DNA of 9,858 nucleotides, taken from contig JANXLO010000491.1 in NCBI GenBank assembly GCA_025355115.1, positions 1 through 9,858 of the forward strand. Reading direction: 5' to 3'. The translations under genes and the position numbers were made by a program. The notes under the pieces are model-generated. The model saw only the letters and a program-made list of their open reading frames with translations. It was not told where the DNA came from and made no database searches. Of the stretch, positions 1 through 6,629 are shown piece by piece (position 1 is the first letter of the stretch; every line of letters begins with the position of its first letter). The DNA is from Chthonomonadaceae bacterium. GTDB lineage: Bacteria; Armatimonadota; Chthonomonadetes; Chthonomonadales; Chthonomonadaceae.

Positions 1-1
1 C

Positions 2-967
2 GCCGCCGCACTGCTCCTCCTGCCTGCTCTCGCTCTGGCGCAGACGCCCGGCACAGAAGCGAAGGACAAGGACCTTCTTACCGCAAGCCAGGCGGCGGGC
101 AACTCGCCTATTCCTCCCGCCCGAAACGTGGATATTTCGGAAATCCTCGATCCTACTGCGCCGCGAGCCCTTCTGGATGCTCGAATCGACCTCATCCTCG
201 ACGGTGTGCCCCTGAAGTCGGCGCTTAAATTGCTGACCGAACAGACCAAAATCGAGATGACCCTCGATCCGGACGTGTCTGAGAGCTTGAAGGTAAACGT
301 CTCCGCTAAGAACGTCCACGTCGGAACAGCCATGGAAATTCTTGCCGACCAGACCGGGCTGCACTGGAACCAGCATTCCAACCAGAAGCCGGGCGTCAAA
401 GGACAGACCGCCGTCTATCGGCTGGGCAGCAAGCTGCCCGACAACGTCTACTGGAGGGGCTACCACCCCTTCCAATGGAGCTACAACGTGACTCCAATGT
501 TCTACTCCACCCCACCAAAACTGTTCCTGCTACCGAGTGGACAGGCACCCGCTGCGCCCTATCTTAAGAGCTTCTCGGGTCCGGCCGCTGATGGGACAAG
601 CACTCTGAAAGGAGGGGTTATCAGCGATCTGTTGAAGCCAGGCTCGCGGAGAAACTTAACAAACGTAGACGAAATTTACAATCAGAGCTTCGACGACGCT
701 GTGGTATCGTGGACGAACCAGGCGGAGGTGCGCTCGACCTTCACATGTCCCCACTGCAAGCAGCAGGTCACGGTTCTCCACCAGCATAAGTCGCCAAAAT
801 GCGAGAGATGCAGCCGAGTGTTCCATGACGACTGGAAGTTCTGCCCGTTCGACGGCGCGAAGCGTCCGGCGACCGCAGGACTGGACTGGCTGTTCTGTCC
901 TCTCTGCGGCAAGGGCATCAAAGGCGCCGCTAAACCGGAGGTAAAAGCCGGATACGGGGAAGGCTGA
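2..967 (+). CDS. Exported STN-like domain protein with C-terminal zinc-ribbon motifs (5' partial)
   Basis: The frame is open from the left edge, so the true start lies outside the window. A GTG at 128 is possible but unlikely, because the 42 codons before it read as a signal-peptide core (AALLLLPALALA then QTPG). Numbering from the GTG, residues about 26-80 have the alternating helix/strand pattern of an STN domain (secretin/TonB N-terminal short domain): VPLKSALKLLTEQT, a beta segment near LKVNVSAKNV, then AMEILADQTGLHW. The middle is Pro/Tyr/Trp-rich and unrecognised. The C-terminus carries cysteine pairs CPHC (207-210), CERC (225-228) and CPLCGK (257-262), plus a CPFD motif (239-242) where a double zinc ribbon would usually have a second Cys. 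Known: STN domains occur in secretins and outer-membrane receptors; zinc ribbons are usually cytoplasmic. Inferred: a secreted or periplasmic metal-binding protein of unknown function. It stands alone, followed by a terminator. Confidence 0.7.
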   Translation, partial: AAALLLLPALALAQTPGTEAKDKDLLTASQAAGNSPIPPARNVDISEILDPTAPRALLDARIDLILDGVPLKSALKLLTEQTKIEMTLDPDVSESLKVNVSAKNVHVGTAMEILADQTGLHWNQHSNQKPGVKGQTAVYRLGSKLPDNVYWRGYHPFQWSYNVTPMFYSTPPKLFLLPSGQAPAAPYLKSFSGPAADGTSTLKGGVISDLLKPGSRRNLTNVDEIYNQSFDDAVVSWTNQAEVRSTFTCPHCKQQVTVLHQHKSPKCERCSRVFHDDWKFCPFDGAKRPATAGLDWLFCPLCGKGIKGAAKPEVKAGYGEG

Positions 968-997
968 TAAGCGAGAGGTTTGAACCCGGCAGTGGAA

Positions 998-1030
998 AGC
1001 CCTCCTGATCGTTTCAAGATCAGGAGGGCT
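998..1030 (+). terminator. Rho-independent-type terminator after the STN/zinc-ribbon gene
   Basis: A perfect 13-bp stem (AGCCCTCCTGATC at 998-1010 pairing with 1018-1030) closes a 7-nt loop (GTTTCAA), about 30 nt after the stop codon at 965-967. The following bases, ATTCTTGGTT, form only a weak U-tract. The stem is strong enough to call a terminator, and it separates the upstream gene from the rlmN-lpt cluster. Confidence 0.8.
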
Positions 1031-1460
1031 ATTCTTGGTTCCGGCACTGGCCGGAAGAGGCTTTGATTGCACTGCCGCAGTTGCGACGGTGCTTTTACGC
1101 ATTGGGATAGGGCGACTTTTGTGAGCGCGTTGTCGTCGCGCATTGCGTTTCGCGTCCGGTTCGGACGGCTACTCCGGAGCCGCTGCCGTCGGGTGTCGCG
1201 ACTGAGTTTCGCGTACTATCCGAAGCTGAGCCTCAAATACTGCAGTCAGGTGGCGTCATCCTCCGCATCCTTTCCAGTGAGTGATCCTCGTGCTGACATA
1301 TCGAAATACGTTCATACGCGACTTCCTCCTGTTAAGTTTTATGCTTCTTCACTCCCTGGAGCACCGGGATTATTTGGAGTGAAAGGGGAACTGGATGCTT
1401 CCCTGTGTGCTGATTAATTGTAACGCAGATTTTTCGGTTTGTCAAGCTCCAGCAAATTTT
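1031..1460. other. Long region without a credible gene; structured leader or unknown RNA possible
   Basis: About 430 bp hold no convincing coding sequence. The one sizeable + strand frame (1067-1417, 116 codons) has an Arg/Ser-rich, non-protein-like composition and no ribosome site. There are short hairpins: CGTCCG/CGGACG at 1153-1158 and 1162-1167, and an alternative GACGGC/GCCGTC at 1164-1169 and 1185-1190 that competes with it. There is also a GGAGTGAA/TTCACTCC inverted pair (see separate entry). The right part becomes AT-rich toward the promoter. I recognise no riboswitch, tRNA or other known RNA family. Confidence 0.5.
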
Positions 1461-1470
1461 TTTTCACTCC
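1348..1470. repeat. Three copies of TTCACTCC (two inverted, third in the promoter spacer)
   Basis: TTCACTCC occurs at 1348-1355, its complement GGAGTGAA at 1376-1383, and a third copy at 1463-1470. The first two could form an 8-bp stem with a 20-nt loop. The third sits between the candidate -35 and -10 of the promoter ahead of rlmN. The placement resembles operator half-sites for a regulator of the downstream operon, but the binding factor is unknown and chance cannot be excluded. Confidence 0.35.
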
Positions 1471-1488
1471 GCCATTATAGAGTACAAT
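1461..1488 (+). promoter_or_regulatory. Candidate sigma-70-type promoter for the rlmN-lpt operon
   Basis: TTTTCA (1461-1466, 4/6 to TTGACA) is separated by 16 bp from TACAAT (1483-1488, 5/6 to TATAAT), within a notably AT-rich stretch that includes an A3T8 run just upstream. Transcription would begin near 1495, giving a leader of about 70 nt before the rlmN ATG. This is the only good promoter-like element between the upstream terminator and the seven-gene cluster. It is read by eye only. Confidence 0.5.
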
Positions 1489-1564
1489 AAGGGCATGTGC
1501 GCAGAGCAACAGCCGTCTTCGGGCAGGCGTGATACAGACGTGTGAGAGCGGGCGGGGAAACTGA

Positions 1565-2701
1565 ATGCAACCTTTTATAGGAATGACAATCAAAGAGCTT
1601 GAAGTGGTGGCGCAGGAGGCCGGACAACCAGCCTATCGCGGCCGGCAGATCGCGGAATGGGTCTACCGGCGCGGCGCACAGAATATCGAGGAGATGACTG
1701 ATCTGCCGAAGGAGTTTCGTGCCCGGCTCGCGGAGAGCTTCACGGTCGGGTTGCCTGAGGTGGCGCACTGCGACGTGGCTCCCGATGACACCGCAAAATA
1801 TCTCATGCGCTTCCCGGACGGTCAGACTATCGAAAGCGTCTTTTTGCCGTACGGCGAGCGAGTCTCCGTCTGCCTCTCAACGCAGATCGGCTGCGCGGCG
1901 GGCTGTCGCTTCTGCGCGACGGCGATAGGTGGCCTGTCGCGCAACCTGACGGCTGGTGAGATTATCGGGCAGTTCCTGCGGATGCAGTCCCAGAGCAGCC
2001 GGCGAATCTCCCACGCAGTGTATATGGGGATGGGTGAGCCTCTCTGGAACTACGACGCGGTGATCGCAAGCCTTCGCCTGCTGGGGAACGAGATCGGTGT
2101 ATCGCTGCGTAACTTAACCGTGTCCACCGTGGGAGTCGTTCCCGGAATCCGAGCACTGGCGCAGGAATCGATTCCGGTCACGCTGGCGATCTCGCTTCAT
2201 GCGCCCGATGACGAGACCCGCGAACGGCTCATCCCAACCGCACGCAAATGGAAGATTGCCGAGATACTGGACGCCTGCGCTGAGTACGTGCGCAGGACTC
2301 ACCGTGACCTCACATTCGAGTACCTGCTGATAGGCGGAGTGAACGACAGCCCGGACCACGCCCGCGGGCTGGTCTCGCTTCTGAAGTCACGCCACGTGCC
2401 CGGCAACGTCAATTTGATTCCCTTCAACTATGTATCGACGCCGCAGGGGTTCCGAAGGCCGGAGCGAGAAAGCGTGCAGAGATTTCGCGAGGAGCTGGAG
2501 AGAGGCGGCCTGGTCGCCACGCAGCGCATGACGCGGGGCCATGCCATCTCCGCCGCCTGCGGGCAGCTTCGCCGGACGCTCCTTTCCGGGGCAAAAGGCA
2601 ACGGGACATCCCCTGCGAACGACCTGGAGCCGATCGCGGCTCTCGAACGCGGAGAGCGAATAGAGCTGATGGCGCGACAGGGCGCAGAGGAGAGCCGGTG
2701 A
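1565..2701 (+). CDS. rlmN: Dual-specificity 23S rRNA A2503 / tRNA A37 C2-methyltransferase RlmN
   Basis: A radical-SAM methyltransferase that would methylate C2 of adenine 2503 in 23S rRNA and A37 of some tRNAs, in the cytoplasm. The 378 residues match the family length. The 4Fe-4S cluster motif CX3CX2C is at C110, C114 and C117 (GCAAGCRFCATA). C103 lies seven residues before it, where E. coli has C118. C332 in AISAACGQL corresponds to the methyl-carrying C355 of E. coli. GMGEPL (155-160) is the SAM-binding GGEP-like motif, and SLHAPDDETRERLIP (210-224) is also family-typical. The helical N-terminus (PAYRGRQIAEWVYRRG) fits RlmN. RG-H-AIS replaces the more common acidic residue after RG. ATG 1565 has GCGGGG seven bases upstream; ATG 1583 is an alternative with a ribosome site too close. 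Its stop overlaps the start of the next gene (GTGA). Cfr-type C8 methylation is unlikely from the neighbourhood but is not excluded by motif. Confidence 0.93.
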   Translation: MQPFIGMTIKELEVVAQEAGQPAYRGRQIAEWVYRRGAQNIEEMTDLPKEFRARLAESFTVGLPEVAHCDVAPDDTAKYLMRFPDGQTIESVFLPYGERVSVCLSTQIGCAAGCRFCATAIGGLSRNLTAGEIIGQFLRMQSQSSRRISHAVYMGMGEPLWNYDAVIASLRLLGNEIGVSLRNLTVSTVGVVPGIRALAQESIPVTLAISLHAPDDETRERLIPTARKWKIAEILDACAEYVRRTHRDLTFEYLLIGGVNDSPDHARGLVSLLKSRHVPGNVNLIPFNYVSTPQGFRRPERESVQRFREELERGGLVATQRMTRGHAISAACGQLRRTLLSGAKGNGTSPANDLEPIAALERGERIELMARQGAEESR

Positions 2702-3303
2702 AGGCTTCGCGAAGGGGCTGGCGAGGAGTGGCGATTCTGGGCGGAGCGATGCTAATCGCTGCGTCGACAGGCTGCAAAAGATCCAGTACGGCTTCATACA
2801 GCGGCCAGAACCCTGGCACCGTGGACGCGGACGCTTCGGCGCAGAAACTGGAAGGCCAAATCACGGGCGTCAACTGGCACATTCCCTGGAGAGTGCGCAA
2901 CGCGGCAGGTAAGCCTATGCCCGCTCTGATCGCCGATGCCCGCGAGGGCCTGATGAACAGCCAGGACGACAGCTATACGATGCGCCTTCGCGGAGTCCGA
3001 GCGAAGCTCTTTCAGGAGGGCGTTCACTCCGCCGACATCGTCGCCGCGCAGGTGGATGCCAATTCGGATGAGCATATTATCGTCGGGACAGGCGGCGTAC
3101 GCGTCAGTTCGTTGACGAATCCACCTGATACCGTCGTCACCGCCGACAAAGTAACATGGAATCCTAACTCCCACAAAATGGTCGCGGTTGGGCATGCCAA
3201 GGTGACCTATCACCCGCGAACTGGCGGCCTGCCCATCACGCAGAGCGGCGGCAGGATCACATTCGATATGCTTCTGAAAAAGATCGAGGTCGAATCGCTT
3301 TGA
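2698..3303 (+). CDS. lptC: LptC-like LPS-transport lipoprotein (OstA/LptA superfamily)
   Basis: Starts at GTG 2698, overlapping the rlmN stop by four bases (GTGA), a typical translational-coupling junction. The 201-residue product opens with basic residues, a hydrophobic stretch (about 10-23) and STGC, with Cys26 as the candidate lipidated residue. The -3 position is Ser rather than the usual Leu/Val, so the lipobox is imperfect. From about residue 75 the protein has the repeated beta-strand rhythm of LptC/LptA-type jellyroll proteins: ARxGLMNSQDDSY, then a VTADKVTWNPNSHKMVAVGHAKV segment split as VTADKVTWNP and MVAVGHAKVT, which is the classic OstA-like signature. Known: LptC hands LPS from the LptBFG complex to LptA. 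Inferred: this protein does the same as a membrane-anchored periplasmic lipoprotein. Sequence identity to E. coli LptC is expected to be low; the call rests on the beta pattern and the genes beside it. Confidence 0.72.
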   Translation: MKASRRGWRGVAILGGAMLIAASTGCKRSSTASYSGQNPGTVDADASAQKLEGQITGVNWHIPWRVRNAAGKPMPALIADAREGLMNSQDDSYTMRLRGVRAKLFQEGVHSADIVAAQVDANSDEHIIVGTGGVRVSSLTNPPDTVVTADKVTWNPNSHKMVAVGHAKVTYHPRTGGLPITQSGGRITFDMLLKKIEVESL

Positions 3304-4556
3304 TAAAGTCATCCTCCAATCGCTGGTCGCTTCTCCCGTCGGGGCGTCTGCTCTTCATGCTAAGCGCCGCTTCGCTCAGTCTTGGCTCGGCGGGTCAGAC
3401 GCAGTCCGGGCGGAAAGTAAACTTGCGCGCCCCGCAGACTCGACTGACCGCGCTCGCCCCGCGTAAGCAGGCAGCCGCGCCTCCCGCGCAAGGCGAACTT
3501 CCAAAGACGCAAATCGGCGACCTGACCATCTCGAAGAGCTTGAAATCGGAGGTCGTGCTGGGCACCGGAGCGCTGCGCTGGCTCGGCCCCAACACCGAGA
3601 TTGAAGTTCCGGACAAGGCCAGTGACTCCGTGCTATATGTGCATGCGGATGACATTCAGGCCTCACGAGTCGGCAAAGTACAGATAGGCCTCATCACGTT
3701 GAGCGGAAACGTTCGCTATCGTCTTGTTCAGCAGTCGGATCAAGGCGAGCGACTTCTGGAGGGTACGGCGGGCCATGCGGAAGTTCGGCGTGTGGTTCGG
3801 CGCATCGAGTTCACAGGAGGAGTGCGCGTCAGGCTGACCGAAAAGGCGCGCTTCAGCAGCCCAGCCACGCTGCGGACAGGCGCGTTGACGCTGGCGATGG
3901 ATGCGAAGCCCTTCCACTATACGCTGAACGGTGCCGCTGGCGCGAACGACATCCAGTTCACCCCATTGCAGGCCGCGCCTGTCAAAGCGGGAGCCAAGCC
4001 CAAAGGGCCGATACCTCTCGGCACTATCCATCTCTATGGCTTTCGCACAGGGGATCTCCAGTTCGGCAAAGCTGTCCATCTCCAGGGGGCAGGAACCGCC
4101 TGTGAGTTTGCAAGTCCGGACGACAAGACGAGCTGGAAGCTCCAGGGCGAGCAGTTCGAGGGCGAATTCGTTCCCGACAGCTCCGATCTAGAGCGCGCTA
4201 CCGTCACGCAGAAGGTGCATTTCCACCTGATGCAGCCCTCAGCGGACGCGAAGTCGAAGACGATAGCTGACGGCACGTGCAGGCAGGCCTCGTATGTGCG
4301 CAGTGACGAGGGGCAAGAGCTGGTCGCGCACGGCCCGCTGAACATCGATTTCACCGATCCTCAGCATTTCGAGGAGCCCATGACGCTGACCGCGGAGTCA
4401 AGCGCCACTTTGACCGTCAAGAAAGAGGGAGAGAGCCTCTCTTTCTCGGTCGACGATCCCAAGCAGACCCAGAAGCTTCACATCGTGCCCAAGACCTTAG
4501 AGGAGAGCGCGCCGAAGACGGCCGCGCCGCCTGTCCCGGCCGTAAAGAAAAAGTAG
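3300..4556 (+). CDS. lptA: LptA/OstA-like periplasmic LPS-bridge protein (enlarged)
   Basis: Starts at TTG 3300, sharing TTGA with the stop of the lptC-like gene; GAGG lies ten bases upstream. Residues about 8-32 form a signal peptide (LLFMLSAASLSLGSAGQ). The mature part is a long series of short beta-strands in OstA/LptA style: VLYVHADDIQ, LITLSGNVRYRL, IEFTGGVRVRL, LGTIHLYGF, KAVHLQGAG, ATVTQKVHFHL, MTLTAESSATL. The C-terminus is Pro/Ala/Lys-rich and probably disordered. With 418 residues it is over twice the size of E. coli LptA (185), so it may contain two jellyroll units or be an LptA paralogue. Inferred role: carrying LPS across the periplasm between the LptC-like protein and the outer membrane. 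No LptD is seen in the window. The family call rests on strand pattern, export signal and context. Confidence 0.65.
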   Translation: MIKSSSNRWSLLPSGRLLFMLSAASLSLGSAGQTQSGRKVNLRAPQTRLTALAPRKQAAAPPAQGELPKTQIGDLTISKSLKSEVVLGTGALRWLGPNTEIEVPDKASDSVLYVHADDIQASRVGKVQIGLITLSGNVRYRLVQQSDQGERLLEGTAGHAEVRRVVRRIEFTGGVRVRLTEKARFSSPATLRTGALTLAMDAKPFHYTLNGAAGANDIQFTPLQAAPVKAGAKPKGPIPLGTIHLYGFRTGDLQFGKAVHLQGAGTACEFASPDDKTSWKLQGEQFEGEFVPDSSDLERATVTQKVHFHLMQPSADAKSKTIADGTCRQASYVRSDEGQELVAHGPLNIDFTDPQHFEEPMTLTAESSATLTVKKEGESLSFSVDDPKQTQKLHIVPKTLEESAPKTAAPPVPAVKKK

Positions 4557-4609
4557 TCCGTGGACACCCACCTGAACTGTTAATCTCGACTGAGTAGAAA
4601 TAGAGCCAT

Positions 4610-5464
4610 TTGGAAATTCGCACGATAGATTTGGTGAAGGAGTACCGGGGACGCAAGGTCGTCAACGGGATCAGCATCAACATACAGCAGGGTGAGATCG
4701 TCGGGCTGCTGGGGCCGAACGGCGCCGGCAAGACCACAACTTTCTACATGATTGTGGGGCTGGTGAAGCCGAACGGCGGGCGCGTACTGCTGGACGGGCA
4801 GGACGTCACTCGCCTTCCCATGTATCGACGCGCCCGCAGCGGAATCGCCTACTTGCCGCAGGAGGCCTCCGTCTTCCGGAACCTGACCGTGGAGGACAAC
4901 CTGCATCTGGTGCTTCAGCTTCAGAATCTGACCAAGACGCAGCGCAAAGAGCGCGCCGACCAGCTTATGGAGGAGCTGCATATCACCAGAATCCGCCACG
5001 ACCTCGGCAAGACGCTTTCGGGGGGCGAGAGGCGGCGCGTCGAGATCGCGCGCGCTATGGCGACGGAGCCGAAGTTCATCCTGCTCGACGAGCCCTTTAC
5101 CGGCGTCGACCCGAAGGCCATCGAGGATATCGAGAGCATCATCTACCGACTGACGCGCTCGGAGCAGAAGATAGGCATTCTGATCACTGACCACAACGTC
5201 GAGGCCATGCTGCGGATCATGGAGCGTGTCTACCTCATCGCGGACGGGCAAAAGCGCTATGAGGGCCTTGCAAAAGACCTGCTCAACGATCCCGCCGCGC
5301 AGGAGGCGTACTTCGGGCAGGCGTACGGAATTCATCGCGACAAGGCACGTCTGGCGGCCGAGGAAGAGCTGCGCCGAATGAGCCATGCGTACGACTCTGA
5401 GCTCGACGAGCCGGACAAACGGGCGACAGAGCCAGCGGGAGGTGCCGACGATGCGGCTGCTTGA
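4610..5464 (+). CDS. lptB: LPS export ABC transporter ATP-binding protein LptB
   Basis: The cytoplasmic ATPase that powers LPS extraction by the LptF/G permease. All nucleotide-binding elements are present: Walker A GPNGAGKT (35-42), Q-loop YLPQEAS with Q84, signature LSGGE (136-140), Walker B FILLDE (156-161) and switch His in TDHN (H195). GKTTTFYMIVGLVKP, LPMYRRARSGIAYLPQEASVFRNLT (as separate blocks) and LLDEPFTGVDP are typical of LptB rather than amino-acid transporters. The chosen start is TTG 4610, which gives the expected short N-terminus before LVKEY; no good Shine-Dalgarno is visible. The protein has 284 residues against 241 in E. coli, the excess being a charged tail (about 241-284) ending in Asp/Ala. 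There are 53 bp between lptA and this gene, and its 3' end overlaps lptF/G by 14 bp. Confidence 0.95.
   Translation: MEIRTIDLVKEYRGRKVVNGISINIQQGEIVGLLGPNGAGKTTTFYMIVGLVKPNGGRVLLDGQDVTRLPMYRRARSGIAYLPQEASVFRNLTVEDNLHLVLQLQNLTKTQRKERADQLMEELHITRIRHDLGKTLSGGERRRVEIARAMATEPKFILLDEPFTGVDPKAIEDIESIIYRLTRSEQKIGILITDHNVEAMLRIMERVYLIADGQKRYEGLAKDLLNDPAAQEAYFGQAYGIHRDKARLAAEEELRRMSHAYDSELDEPDKRATEPAGGADDAAA
5437..5443 (+). promoter_or_regulatory. Shine-Dalgarno that fixes the lptF/G start at ATG 5451
   Basis: GGGAGGT ends seven bases before ATG 5451, which begins MRLLDRLILKDLIGPF, the usual N-terminus of LptF/LptG proteins. The longer in-frame start at 5385 would add 22 polar residues and has no comparable site. 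The element lies inside the 3' end of lptB, consistent with coupled translation. Confidence 0.8.
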
Positions 5465-6599
5465 CAGGCTGATTCTGAAGGACCTGATCGGGCCGTTCAT
5501 CAACGGCTTTCTGATGTTCATGATGCTCGTCTTCGCGGCAGGCTCGCTCTTCAAAGCCACCGAATGGTTGGTTATGGGGGTGCCGCTGGCGACCGTCCTG
5601 AAGCTGGTCATGTTCAGCATCCCGGGCTTCGTCACGCAGGTGCTGCCTATGGCGATGCTGCTGGCGGGGCTGATGGGCTTCGGGCGGCTGTCGGCGGACC
5701 GGGAGATCGTCGCGGTCTTCGCGGCGGGAGTTGCGTTTCCAAGGGCGGCACGGATCGTGCTCGTGATGGGCGCTCTCGTCAGCCTCGTCGCCTTCGGCTG
5801 GAACGATGTCGTCGTCCCGGCGGCCAGCACCGCCTTCTGGGATCTGCAGATCAAGACGTTCGCGCACCTCGGGAAAGAGGACAAGCCTCTCTTCCGGTCA
5901 ATAGACTTCAAGGGGGGCAAGGGCATCGAGGAGCTGGTCACAGTCAACGGCGGCTACGATGCCAAGACTCATATCTTCCGGCGCGTCAATATCCTGAAGT
6001 TCGACTCACGCCCCAGCCGCAAAGGACAACCGCTAATCGACATCTACTGCGACTCCGTGCGCTTCGCGGATGACCGGGGCATGAACGCCACCTATGAGCA
6101 TGGATTCTTCACGCTTTTCCTGCCGGATCCGAAGACGGGGAAAATTGAGGACGGCCTGCCCATCACCTTCGACTCGCTAAAAACCCTGCCCTTCGGCGCA
6201 AAAGTGGGGGAATCGTTCGAGGAGGTTCTGAAGTCGGACGTCACCGACCCGGACCGAAAGAGTTTTCGCGATCTGCAGAAGGAGATTCAGACGGCAAGGA
6301 AGCTCGGCAAGGATGTTCGCGGGCAAGAGGTCAATCTGTACGGCAAGATATCGCTGCCGTTCGCCAGCTTCATCTTCGGCATTGTCGGCGCGGCGCTGGG
6401 CTGCAACACGCAGCGCGGCGGCGGCAAGACTGTCGGGTTCGGCACGGCGATCTTCATCGTCTTCATCTACTGGGTGTTCTACCACGCGATGTTCGTGGTC
6501 GGAAAGAACGGCGGGCTGCCGCCGATCGTCGCGAGTTTCCTGGCCGATATCGTGGGCGCCTTCATCGGCTTTGCCCTCGCAATACGCGCTTCACGCTGA
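5451..6599 (+). CDS. lptF: LptF/LptG (YjgP/YjgQ) family LPS export permease
   Basis: Inner-membrane permease partner of LptB. With the start at 5451 it has 382 residues, close to the family's usual 360-370. Three N-terminal membrane segments (about 14-34, 49-75, 98-118) are followed by a soluble periplasmic domain, expected to be a beta-jellyroll, and three C-terminal membrane segments (about 301-318, 328-350, 358-379). The sequence after TM2, GLMGFGRLSADREIVAVFAAG, carries the family's conserved cytoplasmic loop (FGRLSADREI). The C-terminal NLYGKISLPFASFIFGIVG is also typical, with the soluble helix before TM4 leading into KISLP. The symbol lptF is used loosely: F and G cannot be told apart here, and only one permease gene is present, so it may form a homodimer or pair with a product encoded elsewhere. 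It overlaps lptB by 14 bp. Confidence 0.92.
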   Translation: MRLLDRLILKDLIGPFINGFLMFMMLVFAAGSLFKATEWLVMGVPLATVLKLVMFSIPGFVTQVLPMAMLLAGLMGFGRLSADREIVAVFAAGVAFPRAARIVLVMGALVSLVAFGWNDVVVPAASTAFWDLQIKTFAHLGKEDKPLFRSIDFKGGKGIEELVTVNGGYDAKTHIFRRVNILKFDSRPSRKGQPLIDIYCDSVRFADDRGMNATYEHGFFTLFLPDPKTGKIEDGLPITFDSLKTLPFGAKVGESFEEVLKSDVTDPDRKSFRDLQKEIQTARKLGKDVRGQEVNLYGKISLPFASFIFGIVGAALGCNTQRGGGKTVGFGTAIFIVFIYWVFYHAMFVVGKNGGLPPIVASFLADIVGAFIGFALAIRASR

Positions 6600-6629
6600 T
6601 AACGCTCACTCCTCAAGGGGATTCAGGCT

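Noticed and set aside
682..1143. Two long - strand frames (656-1102 and 682-1143) opposite the zinc-ribbon gene and its terminator
   Set aside because: They mirror the coding strand of the STN/zinc-ribbon gene, read through its terminator hairpin, and show no protein-like features.
1067..1417. 116-codon + strand open frame in the long non-coding gap
   Set aside because: Arg/Ser/Cys-rich composition, no ribosome site and no recognisable domain; its start lies just after the upstream terminator and it looks like chance.
4421..4445. GAAAGAG/CTCTTTC hairpin near the end of the lptA-like gene as an intra-operon terminator or attenuator
   Set aside because: The 7-bp stem has an 11-nt loop and no U-tract, and it lies over 100 bp before the stop codon; purine-rich Lys/Glu/Ser codons explain it.
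5385..5450. Upstream extension of lptF/G to ATG 5385
   Set aside because: It would add 22 polar residues and overlap lptB by 80 bp; ATG 5451 has GGGAGGT at the right distance and the family-typical N-terminus.
4580..5947. 455-codon - strand open frame opposite lptB and the start of lptF/G
   Set aside because: It is long but is the antisense of two well-supported genes in GC-rich DNA; the translation is low-complexity with no domain.
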